This document shows positions 26,868 to 35,370 of a stretch of 42,016 bases of DNA, one piece after another. Under the pieces are notes generated by a model. It was not told where the DNA came from, ran no database searches, and was given only the letters and a program-made list of their open reading frames with translations. The position numbers were made by a program, and so were the translations under genes. This DNA comes from an uncultured bacterium (GTDB lineage Bacteria > Hydrogenedentota > Hydrogenedentia > Hydrogenedentales > Hydrogenedentaceae): positions 1-42,016 of the forward strand of contig CALLRP010000036.1 in assembly GCA_938014335.1 (NCBI GenBank). The letters are read 5' to 3'. Position 1 is the first letter of the stretch; each line of letters opens with the position of its first letter.

Positions 26868-27447
26868 TCTATTTCGTGGAAAAATTACTCTCATTGACTG
26901 GGCAATATTGGGAATAATAGGAGTTGTCGTTATTGGATTATTTATCTCTGCTTATATTTTCCTTTTTATCCCTCAGCAAAACAAAATTTCCCAATTACAA
27001 AGTGACATCCGTGATTTGCAAAAAAAAATAAACGATGCAAAGAAAACCATTGAAAATTATGATAAATTACAAAATCAGGCAAAAAAGATGGATAATTTAG
27101 TAACTATGTTTAATGAAAGATTGCCTGAGAAAAGAGAAGTTCCTAAACTTATGAAACAATTTGAAAGTATGGGCGATAGTCTTGGATTAAAAACCCAACT
27201 TACTCCCCTTCCCACCACAGTGGATGCCTCAAAAGAGGTAATTCCATATCAAGTTGTGGCAAAAGGGTCTTTTCATCAAATTGTCGCTTTTATTAATTTA
27301 TTGGAAAAAGATCAACGCTATCTTAAAATTTCAGATCTGGACATAGGTCCCGAAAAAGCAGGAATTTGTGAAGCAAAATTTGTTCTTAGTACATTCCGAT
27401 TTGCTGAAAAAGAAGATATAGGAACCCAACAACAAAAGAAGTTATAA
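26860..27447 (+). CDS. pilO: Type IV pilus inner-membrane protein PilO
   Basis: A 195-residue protein with a short cytoplasmic tail, one membrane helix (about 13-37), a coiled coil (QNKISQLQSDIRDLQKKI, about 40-85) and a C-terminal ferredoxin-like domain including PYQVVAKGSFHQIVAFINLL, typical of PilO. It pairs with PilN in the periplasm to link the motor platform with the secretin. Confidence 0.9.
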   Translation: MIDLFRGKITLIDWAILGIIGVVVIGLFISAYIFLFIPQQNKISQLQSDIRDLQKKINDAKKTIENYDKLQNQAKKMDNLVTMFNERLPEKREVPKLMKQFESMGDSLGLKTQLTPLPTTVDASKEVIPYQVVAKGSFHQIVAFINLLEKDQRYLKISDLDIGPEKAGICEAKFVLSTFRFAEKEDIGTQQQKKL

Positions 27448-27449
27448 CT

Positions 27450-28040
27450 ATGGAAAACAGAAGACAACTAATAATAGCAGGTGCTTTACTTGTCATACTC
27501 GTCGGAGTTCTTTTCTATCAATTCGTCTTGGCAAAGCCAAAACCACCTACCCCACCGACAACAACCACTGCACAAGCAACCTCAACAACTCCAGCACGGG
27601 TTAACCCAACCCTGCCAGCACAAGTATCAGCGACATCTTCCAGTGGAAGTTCCATTGCTCCCAGTATTGATACTTTGGAACAAAATGTAGATGAAATTAT
27701 TGAAAACCTTTTAACTGCTATCCAAATAGTCCAATTTAATTATCAGGAAATTCCTCCCCCACGAAATCCAATGACTCCATTAGTCGGTATTATACAGACT
27801 ACAATGTTTGAGGCAGAAACACCTGTCCCCAGCACAGAAGTAACCCCCGGACAGGTATTGAGCAAAAAAATTTCAGCAATAATTTGGGATGAATTTCAAC
27901 CCTTGGCTATCATAGATAATAAACTGGTAGCAGAAGGGCATACATTCCCAGATAGGATACAGATATTCAAAATAGAACCCACAAGAATCGTATTTAAACT
28001 CGATGATACAATTTTCCCGGTAAGATTAAAGGAGCAATAA
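27450..28040 (+). CDS. pilP: PilP/GspC-like pilus alignment protein
   Basis: A 196-residue protein with an N-terminal membrane helix (about 8-28), a Pro/Thr/Ser-rich linker (about 30-75), a middle segment (about 76-130) and a C-terminal domain beginning ISAIIWDEFQPLAIIDNKLV, which matches the homology region of PilP and GspC that binds the secretin N-domain. Unlike classical PilP there is no lipobox cysteine; the membrane helix replaces the lipid anchor as in GspC. It lies 2 bases after pilO and 1 base before pilQ. Its place in the operon supports the PilP role, though sequence similarity is limited. Confidence 0.75.
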   Translation: MENRRQLIIAGALLVILVGVLFYQFVLAKPKPPTPPTTTTAQATSTTPARVNPTLPAQVSATSSSGSSIAPSIDTLEQNVDEIIENLLTAIQIVQFNYQEIPPPRNPMTPLVGIIQTTMFEAETPVPSTEVTPGQVLSKKISAIIWDEFQPLAIIDNKLVAEGHTFPDRIQIFKIEPTRIVFKLDDTIFPVRLKEQ

Positions 28041-28041
28041 A

Positions 28042-30681
28042 ATGCAAAAAAGGAAGAACGACAGTATCACTTTACATCAAAAGGCTTCAACAGCACTATG
28101 GGAAAAGGGGTATATTATTCCAATTTTCTTGCTGTGTACTTTTATGAGTGTTTTACTTTTCCCATTACATTCAGAAGATAAGGATTTGGTAAATCCACTG
28201 TGGAAACAGCAAGGAAATATCTGGATGTTCCAGATGTCTACGGATTCCAATATGTCGTATTTTATATCGGAAAACAAGGAGAGAAATGAAATTAAATTAA
28301 GACTAGAATATCAGAAAGATACAACAGATACTCTTGCCAAGTATATATTGGAAGGTAAGCCCCATTTTATAGATATAACTTCTCAACAAACAGATAGTAC
28401 AGGAACGGAATTTATATTTAGTATTGGGCAAAATCAAACTTACCGCATCCAAAAAAGTGAAAAAGGCTTTTCAATTAGTTTCAATTCAACTGATAACAAT
28501 AATTCGGAACTTAACAAACTTATTTCTGATATTCAAACCCTTATAGGTACTTCAAACAAAACTCCCGATAAAAATGAAAAGATAGATTCATTAGACAATA
28601 CGATTTCTAAACTTCGTGTGGAAAATGAACTAAAATTAGCAAAACAGATAACACCTAATTTAATTATTCAAGAACCCAAACAACTCTTTGCTCAGGATAC
28701 AACAGGCGGACAATCTTTATCTGTAGGAAATGTTGGAAATCCAGATAGAAAAATAGAGATTCGTGAAGCTGAACCCGTAGATACTACTCCACCTCCCCCC
28801 CCAATAGAAGAGGCAGATACAGAAAAAGAAGAAACAACCCAAGCCCCCTCCGCGCCCCTACAAGAAAAAACTATGGAACCATCCGCTCCTAAAGAGGCTC
28901 CCGCAGAAGAACAAACTCAACCTCCTATGCCCCGTGAAGTAACACCCGAACAAGCAATAGACGCTACAGCAGAAATAACAAGAGAATTAAGGGAACTTCA
29001 GACAACGAATGAAGAACCCAGTAAACAGTTAGTAGCTATAACTCCCCAAGAATCTGAACCTGCTCAAAAAACAGAATCTGAAAAACCAAAACAAGAGAGC
29101 CCGACTGAAGTGAAAATTAAGCCTTCTCCTAAAGGATTAGATACGGTTATTGATTTTGAATGTGAACAAATGCCATTATCGAAAGTGGTTCCTCTTTTAG
29201 CATATAAAGCAGGGATTAATGTTATTGCAGGAGCCGACCTGAAAGGCAATGTTACCATGAGCTTGAAACAGGTAACCCTGCGTAAGGCTATTGAAGCAGC
29301 TTTACGGATGAATGGTCTCGGAATTATACAAGAAGAAAATATATTTAGAATCGTGCCCTATGAAGAAGCCCTATCTACTGATAGAAGCACTATTGTTGTC
29401 CGCTTAGAAAACGCAAAAGCATCTGAAATTAGAAGAGTCCTTGACGAAATTACAAAAGGAGTTCGGAGTCGTGAGTATATAACTATCAGTGCAAATGATA
29501 CGACGAATGTAGTAATCGTTTCAGGACCTGAAGAGCATATCCAAGGTCTGGCACAAATGGCAAAAGAGTTAGATATAGCTAAACCGGTCATTCCTACAGT
29601 AACAACTACAATCAAGTTAAACTATGCTGATCCCGAAGATTTAGCAAAATCTATTCAGAAAATCCTCACACCTAAAACGGGTAATGTGGCAGCTGATACT
29701 CGCGCAAGGAATATTATCGTTACAGATATACCTGTTGTCGTTGAACAAATAAAAGAGATTGTAAAGAGCCTTGATATTCCCGTTAAGCAAGTTCTTATCG
29801 ATACAATGGTAGTCGATGCTACATTAGGCGATGAATCTCAAACAGGTATTGACTGGTTGCTCAAATCCGTTCGCAACCAGAGTTGGCGAGATTTCGTGAT
29901 GTATGGCCCAGAGGGTCGAAAACTTGGGAATGTTCAACAACTTGACCTTATAGGCACAACAAAAATCGCAGATACAATCGGAAACCTAAGTTTTAATATC
30001 TTAACCCGTGAGATTGACTGGAAAGGTGTTATACAAGCAGAAATTAAGAATCGTAATGGACATCTCATCTCGAATCCTGTTGTCGCTACTATAGAAAATA
30101 AACCAGCAACAATAACAATCTCACAAGAAATACCCTACATTGACCTTTCTCAGACCAGTGAGGGTGGAGCATTGACCAATACACGGTTCAAACAAATAGG
30201 TACAGTACTTGAAGTAACTCCAAGAGTTACACACGATAACCATGTTATCGTTGACATAAAAGGAAAAGAAAGTACAGTAGTAGGTGAATTTAATGGCGTT
30301 CCAATTGAAGACATGAGACAGGTTACCAGCACATTACACATCAATAGTGGTCAGACTATTTTTGTGGGCGGATTGAGAAAGCGTAATGATAGTGTAACTT
30401 CACAAAAAATGCCTATACTGGGTGACATTCCAGTGCTCAATATCGTATTCAAATCAAATCAAAGGAAAGCACAAATTAATGAATTGCTAATCTTCCTAAC
30501 ATGTTCTGTTTTAGAGCAAGGATTGCCGGATCTCACAGAAGAACAGAAAAAGGCCTATGATGATGCCAAACAAGCACCTATGGACGCAAACCTTGGTAAA
30601 TACATGGGACACGATATCCTACATCCCAAGGATATATCAACACCTCCTTATAAATGGAAGCGGGTAAAAAAAGATAACTAA
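28042..30681 (+). CDS. pilQ: Type IV pilus secretin PilQ
   Basis: An 879-residue outer-membrane secretin. The signal peptide has a long N-region and hydrophobic core at about 24-43. An AMIN-like beta domain (about 55-155) may bind peptidoglycan. A Pro/Glu-rich disordered linker (about 240-360) follows, then the STN/N0 domain (FECEQMPLSKVVPLLAYKAG, about 366-440), two N-domains (about 452-515 and 523-590) and the secretin barrel (about 683-830) with IPILGDIP-like MPILGDIPVLN, SGQTIFVGGL and LLIFLTCSV. It forms the ring through which the pilus passes. An eight-C run at 28795-28802 encodes the prolines of the linker. Confidence 0.95.
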   Translation: MQKRKNDSITLHQKASTALWEKGYIIPIFLLCTFMSVLLFPLHSEDKDLVNPLWKQQGNIWMFQMSTDSNMSYFISENKERNEIKLRLEYQKDTTDTLAKYILEGKPHFIDITSQQTDSTGTEFIFSIGQNQTYRIQKSEKGFSISFNSTDNNNSELNKLISDIQTLIGTSNKTPDKNEKIDSLDNTISKLRVENELKLAKQITPNLIIQEPKQLFAQDTTGGQSLSVGNVGNPDRKIEIREAEPVDTTPPPPPIEEADTEKEETTQAPSAPLQEKTMEPSAPKEAPAEEQTQPPMPREVTPEQAIDATAEITRELRELQTTNEEPSKQLVAITPQESEPAQKTESEKPKQESPTEVKIKPSPKGLDTVIDFECEQMPLSKVVPLLAYKAGINVIAGADLKGNVTMSLKQVTLRKAIEAALRMNGLGIIQEENIFRIVPYEEALSTDRSTIVVRLENAKASEIRRVLDEITKGVRSREYITISANDTTNVVIVSGPEEHIQGLAQMAKELDIAKPVIPTVTTTIKLNYADPEDLAKSIQKILTPKTGNVAADTRARNIIVTDIPVVVEQIKEIVKSLDIPVKQVLIDTMVVDATLGDESQTGIDWLLKSVRNQSWRDFVMYGPEGRKLGNVQQLDLIGTTKIADTIGNLSFNILTREIDWKGVIQAEIKNRNGHLISNPVVATIENKPATITISQEIPYIDLSQTSEGGALTNTRFKQIGTVLEVTPRVTHDNHVIVDIKGKESTVVGEFNGVPIEDMRQVTSTLHINSGQTIFVGGLRKRNDSVTSQKMPILGDIPVLNIVFKSNQRKAQINELLIFLTCSVLEQGLPDLTEEQKKAYDDAKQAPMDANLGKYMGHDILHPKDISTPPYKWKRVKKDN

Positions 30682-30746
30682 AAACCCTATCCTAATGTTT
30701 TCAAAATATCACTTCGTAATCAAATCCACATTATTTTAAATAAAAA

Positions 30747-30776
30747 TTGCAACTAATTTATTTTATATTATATACT
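30747..30776 (+). promoter_or_regulatory. Possible sigma-70-type promoter of the MaoC-like gene
   Basis: TTGCAA (30747-30752), 18 bases and TATACT (30771-30776) lie about 50 bases before the start codon in the 144-base gap after pilQ. Confidence 0.45.
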
Positions 30777-30825
30777 TTATTGATATTATTGAATATAAAA
30801 TCGTTATATAAGGATATTATAATCA

Positions 30826-31701
30826 ATGGAAACTATTAATTTGTATAATTTTAATCCTACTCTAAAATTGTTATTATTGATGAGAAAAAAATCAGATTTA
30901 CGAAAACTTCTTCCACCACCCGAAATTCAGATATATACACCTGAATTATCTTTACCTATAAAAAAATTTGATAAATATTTGAAATTATTTAATTTGCCAT
31001 CCTCTGATTTTTTACCTATAACTTATCCTTTTATTTTAACCATGCCTATGCAAATTCAACTCTTTGACCATCCTTCAATACTTATTAATCCTTTAGGTTT
31101 CCTTCATGTAAGTAATAATATGACACTATACAAACCCATTCCTAAAAATGAAAAAATGGAGGCTTACTGCAGTATTGACTCTACGCGATTAGCCAAAAAA
31201 GGAGTTGAAATTATAGTAAAAATTAAATTGAATATTAACAGAGAAGTTGTATGGGAATGTGAAAGTACCTACTTAAAATTTTCAAAAAAATATAGAGATG
31301 AACAAGGAAACGGTAAAAAACAATTTACTTTTGAATCTTATGACAAATATGATGAAGAACATAATTGGCATGTGTCACGAAAAGACGCATTTTCATATGC
31401 ACGAGTTTCCGGTGATTATAATTTAATACACCTTTCCAAAATATTTGCTCGAATTACAGGTCTTCCCACCCCTATCATCCATGGAATGTGGTCTATAGGT
31501 AAGTGCTTACATTATTTAGACATTGACCATCATAAAAGCCCCTTATATTTCTATCATGTATTCAAAGGACCCGTTCCCATCAATTCCTACTGCACACTTT
31601 GTATTAAAAATATTACCAACGGCAAACGTTTTGACCTATTCACGAAAGACAACCCCCGCCCCTGCCTCCAGGGAATAATCTCGGAGTTTCCATTACAGTA
31701 A
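30826..31701 (+). CDS. MaoC-like acyl dehydratase/hydratase
   Basis: A 291-residue protein. The C-terminal half (about 178-285) is a hotdog domain with the hydratase-2 motif YARVSGDYNLIH and a downstream IIHGMW; D197 and H202 are the expected catalytic pair for (R)-specific hydration of enoyl-acyl thioesters. The N-terminal half (about 60-155) looks like a degenerate hotdog without the motif, as in double-hotdog MaoC relatives. It is cytoplasmic. It precedes a convergent glycosidase gene with a 16-base gap. A second hotdog protein lies at 35371-36255, so the two could serve the same acyl-thioester pathway; that is inference. Confidence 0.82.
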   Translation: METINLYNFNPTLKLLLLMRKKSDLRKLLPPPEIQIYTPELSLPIKKFDKYLKLFNLPSSDFLPITYPFILTMPMQIQLFDHPSILINPLGFLHVSNNMTLYKPIPKNEKMEAYCSIDSTRLAKKGVEIIVKIKLNINREVVWECESTYLKFSKKYRDEQGNGKKQFTFESYDKYDEEHNWHVSRKDAFSYARVSGDYNLIHLSKIFARITGLPTPIIHGMWSIGKCLHYLDIDHHKSPLYFYHVFKGPVPINSYCTLCIKNITNGKRFDLFTKDNPRPCLQGIISEFPLQ

Positions 31702-31717
31702 TAAAAATAAATCGTAC

Positions 31718-33895
31718 TTAAAATTGATAAGTTCCTGTATCGGAGATAGTTTTTACTACTTTTTGACTCTGAGAAATTGTATATTCAATGTGAATGGGGA
31801 ACCGGTGTAGTTTGTTTAATACTTCGATAGTTAAAGTGGTTTGGGATGCAATGATATTGAGGACCGTGTCTTTATATTTTAGGTTTTTTATTACCATGAT
31901 ATTAATATGGGAAGGTAGTTTAGGTGCGATTTCGAGTTTGTCGGGTTTAGGTGTTATTCCCATAAAACCGTAAACAAAAATAGAAGGCAAAAGACTACTT
32001 TCGAAAAATTCACAGTCTATACCTAATCCGCCGGGAGTATTGCAACCCTGTAAGGTCGTTCCTTGTTTCCCTTCCTTGTAATATTCCCTATAACCTCCTG
32101 CATTTCGGACTTCCTTCTCCCAATCAACGATTTCTTTGAGCCGTTGCCATGCGTTATCAGGCCCTAATGTGTGTAATCTTGCCCATAAGTCATAAAATGT
32201 AAACCCTAATACAGCTCCGCCGTCCTGGACCTGTCCGCCCCAAGGGATATTTTCAGGATGTGTCCAGGGAAACACATACCAGTCCAAATTGCGGAGTGTT
32301 GTGGCACGCGGGCCAAAGCGCCAATAGTAAATATCCGCACCTTTAGATGTGTCTGTTTCAATAATTCGTTCCCCATTGAGCCATTTGAAAATTTCAGTGG
32401 CTTGTTCAGTAGAGGCAATACCATACCAGATGCAATCAAGGTTTAGAAAGGTAAAACCATAATCATGCTTATTCCCTTCGCGGTCAATACAAGCAACGAA
32501 CCGTTTTTTCTCTCTGTCCCAAAACAGAGCCTGTGCTTTTTCGCGGACTTTTTTTGCATGTTCCTGTAATTCATTCGGGTCAAAAGCAAGAGCTCCTCGT
32601 GGGATATTCCACTCAGGATGTTCCATGATGGCTTTTTCAATTTCTGCCATAGCGAGTATAGATGCATAATATTGGTTTGTGGCATAACAATCATACCCAC
32701 CGAAAGGTAAAAGGTCCCAATAATTAGTTCCAATTCCATGTCCAATATTAAACTTTTTCCCTTTCTCAGTTAAATTGAACCCAGGAAGTCCATCATGTCC
32801 TACCCATGGATTTACAATACAAAAATTAGCATCCCCCCCTAACTCTTTTCGCTGGTAGAGTAACGCCATTCGCATTTTGTTTATAACCTGCCTTAAGAAA
32901 TCAATATCCCCCGTCCAATTATAATAATACTTACATGCAAGGATGTAAATAGGATTATTTATAGTATGGCGTGTATCGAACAAAGAAAAGAAAGAATCAA
33001 TCATGAATGAGCCTGAACACGGTCCCGGTGCTAAACATATCCGAATCTGGTCAATAGTCCCATTCCACAAAGGATGTTTATATACAGGAATATGCGAATG
33101 AGCCCATCCCACTGGGGTAAGTGCTGTGTCCTGGTAATAAAAATAAAATCTTCTCTCAGGTGAAAAATCATTATCCCCAACCCTTTTCCATTCCATATAA
33201 GGGAGTAAATGGTTATTTATTTGAATATCTCTTTTCCATCGTAATTGGAAGAAGGGAATATCTTCCGCAGTTAGGTTTAGATTGGGAACAGATGTAATTG
33301 TGGGCGAACCTTCTCCTATAATTTCTAATTTCCATTTATTTTCTACAATTCCTTGAGAAATTAAATTGTGTAATTCCCACTGTTTAATCGCATTTTCACC
33401 ACAATGGGAATTATCCTTAGCATGGCGAAGGTTATCCCCGACCCAACCGGGAACCTGGTCGAGAGGTTGGAAATGCCAGCCTATTCCTTTATCTTTTTGC
33501 CCTGATGTTTGAGTCCAAAGAGGGAAGGGCCAACCTGCATCATGTGCATGTGAGAAGTGCTGATGCGTGTCAACATATCCTTCATCATCTATTCGAATGG
33601 CTAACAGGTCTTCTCGATGAACTTCTTGAATAGTTTTTTTCCGTTGAGGTTCGATAAAGTCATTGACCCAGGTATCTGCACAAAGTAGATATTCTTTGTT
33701 AAACAGAGTAGGCCCATTTCCCAGTCTTTTAAAGAGATGATACCATAGATATTCCGTTATAACTGTTGCTACTTCGGTATCATCTGAAACCTCAAAACGA
33801 GTAAAGTTATAAGGGAGTTGATACTCTTCGGATAAAGAGTTTGGAGAAGCCATCATAAAAAGAATAATTAAAATAGGATAGAAAATTTTTAACAT
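31718..33895 (-). CDS. Secreted six-hairpin glycosidase-like protein
   Basis: A 725-residue protein with a signal peptide (about 1-22, ILIILFMMASPNSLS). The body looks like an (alpha/alpha)6 barrel of the six-hairpin glycosidase type: aromatic-rich helices such as NPIYILACKYYYNWTGDIDF, NPWVGHDGLPGF, GTNYWDLLPFGGYDCYATNQ and WGGQVQDGGAVLGFTFYDLW, followed by a C-terminal beta domain (GITPKPDKLEIAPKLP onward). This layout occurs in GH78, GH95 and GH63-like enzymes and their uncharacterised relatives. Probable catalytic acids cannot be chosen by eye. It acts outside the cytoplasm on an unknown glycan. Confidence 0.72.
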   Translation of the reverse strand: MLKIFYPILIILFMMASPNSLSEEYQLPYNFTRFEVSDDTEVATVITEYLWYHLFKRLGNGPTLFNKEYLLCADTWVNDFIEPQRKKTIQEVHREDLLAIRIDDEGYVDTHQHFSHAHDAGWPFPLWTQTSGQKDKGIGWHFQPLDQVPGWVGDNLRHAKDNSHCGENAIKQWELHNLISQGIVENKWKLEIIGEGSPTITSVPNLNLTAEDIPFFQLRWKRDIQINNHLLPYMEWKRVGDNDFSPERRFYFYYQDTALTPVGWAHSHIPVYKHPLWNGTIDQIRICLAPGPCSGSFMIDSFFSLFDTRHTINNPIYILACKYYYNWTGDIDFLRQVINKMRMALLYQRKELGGDANFCIVNPWVGHDGLPGFNLTEKGKKFNIGHGIGTNYWDLLPFGGYDCYATNQYYASILAMAEIEKAIMEHPEWNIPRGALAFDPNELQEHAKKVREKAQALFWDREKKRFVACIDREGNKHDYGFTFLNLDCIWYGIASTEQATEIFKWLNGERIIETDTSKGADIYYWRFGPRATTLRNLDWYVFPWTHPENIPWGGQVQDGGAVLGFTFYDLWARLHTLGPDNAWQRLKEIVDWEKEVRNAGGYREYYKEGKQGTTLQGCNTPGGLGIDCEFFESSLLPSIFVYGFMGITPKPDKLEIAPKLPSHINIMVIKNLKYKDTVLNIIASQTTLTIEVLNKLHRFPIHIEYTISQSQKVVKTISDTGTYQF

Positions 33896-33954
33896 TTTTT
33901 TCCTTTGTTCAAAGTTAAGTTGTTAGTAAATATCAATATTTGATAAATTTTTGA

Positions 33955-33989
33955 TTGACATAAAAATATGATATATTTGATACATCAAA
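33955..33989 (+). promoter_or_regulatory. TTGACA box and adjacent palindrome upstream of the dehydrogenase-like gene
   Basis: A perfect TTGACA (33955-33960) is followed 15 bases later by the inverted repeat TTTGATACATCAAA (33976-33989), which covers where a -10 box would be expected; no good -10 is visible. The region lies between divergent genes. It may be an operator over a weak, activator-dependent promoter. Confidence 0.35.
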
Positions 33990-34050
33990 TTAGACTTTCA
34001 TTTGCAAATAAAAGTTAACGATAACAAATTTGATTTGGGATAATAAAATT

Positions 34051-35364
34051 ATGAAAATGACAGTTATTGGAACGGGGTATCAAGGATTAGTGGTGGGAAC
34101 TTGTTTTGCTGAAAGTGGACATATTGTAACCTGTGTAGATTGGGATAAAGAACGAATTGAATTGTTGAAACAGGGTGAAATACCGATATATGAACCGGGG
34201 TTAAGTGAACTTGTTTCTCGAAACATCGAGGAAGAAAGACTCTTTTTTAGTGACTCATTAGAGGAGGCGGTTCAAAATTGTTTACTTGTATTTTTATGTA
34301 TGGACCCGGTGCTTTCCTATTCAACAATAGATGATATTACCAGGCCTGTTCTGGATATTGTAAAGGTAATTGCACGGATGATGACAGGGTATAGAATTAT
34401 TGTGAATAAAATGACATTGCCTCCTGGAACGGCTGATAAAATTAAAGAAGTGTTAAAGGAAAATACACAACATCCGTTTGATGTGGTTGTGAATCCCGAT
34501 TTTTTGAAACAAGGGACGGCGGTAGATGATTTTCTTCGCCCTGACCGTGTGGTTGTAGGTTGCGAGGATGTTCGTGTGCAGGAAATAATGAAAGAGATAT
34601 ACAGTCCGTTTTTAAGGACAGGCAAGCCTTTATTATTGATGGGTTTGCGAAGCGCAGAATTGAGCAAGTATGCAACAGCGGTTATGTTAGCAGGGCGAAT
34701 ATCAATAATTAATCAAATAGCTGATTTATGTGCAGTTTGGGGTGCCAATATTAGTGAAGTACGCGAGGCAGTCGGTGCGGATAGTCGTATTGGCCAGACA
34801 TTTTTATTCCCGGGCATAGGCTATGGTGGAATTTGGCTACCCCGTGATTTAGATTTATGTATACTTTTCGCTAAGGAGAAAGATATTTCTTATTATTTAT
34901 TTGATGCAATTCAAAAAGTCAATAAAGAACGATGTGAAAAATTCCTATCTATGATTGTTGAACATTATGGCGGAAATATAGAGAATAAAATTCTTACCAT
35001 CTGGGGTGCTTCTTTTAAGGCAAGAACAGATGATATTCGAGAAGCCCCATCTATCTTTATAATAGAAGAGTTATTGAGGAAAAGAGCAAAATTAAGGATT
35101 TTTGACCCGCTTGCAGGACCTAAATTAAAAGAAAAATTCGGAAATCAAATTGAGGTTGCATCCAAACAATATCCCGTATTAGAAGGAAGTGAAGGGCTCT
35201 TAGTGTTAACAGAATGGAATGAATTTCGGCGTCCTGATTATGAACGCATGGCTCAACTTATGAAAGAAAAAGTAATATTTGATGGACGGAATCTTTATAC
35301 TCCCAAAACGATGGTTTCGTATGGATTCCGTTATTACAGTATTGGTAGACCTCCGGTAGGATAA
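34051..35364 (+). CDS. UDP-glucose dehydrogenase-like protein lacking the catalytic Cys and Asn
   Basis: A 437-residue member of the UDP-glucose/GDP-mannose dehydrogenase family. The Rossmann start KMTVIGTGYQGLVVGTCFAE, the NPDFLKQGTAVDDFL segment (148-162) and the C-terminal NAD/UDP domain (ILTIWGASFKARTDDIREAP, about 310-330) are clear. The active site is altered. Aligned with the Streptococcus pyogenes enzyme, the catalytic Cys is Trp (W262 in GYGGIWLPRD), the catalytic Asn is Ala (A210) and a Glu is Gln (Q154), while Lys (K206) and Asp (D266) remain. It is therefore unlikely to make UDP-glucuronate by the known thiohemiacetal route. The ATG at 34051 is preferred to a TTG at 34030. It is 6 bases before the double-hotdog gene. 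Confidence 0.85.
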   Translation: MKMTVIGTGYQGLVVGTCFAESGHIVTCVDWDKERIELLKQGEIPIYEPGLSELVSRNIEEERLFFSDSLEEAVQNCLLVFLCMDPVLSYSTIDDITRPVLDIVKVIARMMTGYRIIVNKMTLPPGTADKIKEVLKENTQHPFDVVVNPDFLKQGTAVDDFLRPDRVVVGCEDVRVQEIMKEIYSPFLRTGKPLLLMGLRSAELSKYATAVMLAGRISIINQIADLCAVWGANISEVREAVGADSRIGQTFLFPGIGYGGIWLPRDLDLCILFAKEKDISYYLFDAIQKVNKERCEKFLSMIVEHYGGNIENKILTIWGASFKARTDDIREAPSIFIIEELLRKRAKLRIFDPLAGPKLKEKFGNQIEVASKQYPVLEGSEGLLVLTEWNEFRRPDYERMAQLMKEKVIFDGRNLYTPKTMVSYGFRYYSIGRPPVG

Positions 35365-35370
35365 ATTAAT

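Noticed and set aside
34030..34050. TTG start seven codons upstream for the dehydrogenase-like protein
   Set aside because: The extra residues have no family counterpart, and the ATG at 34051 places the Rossmann motif at the usual distance from the N-terminus.
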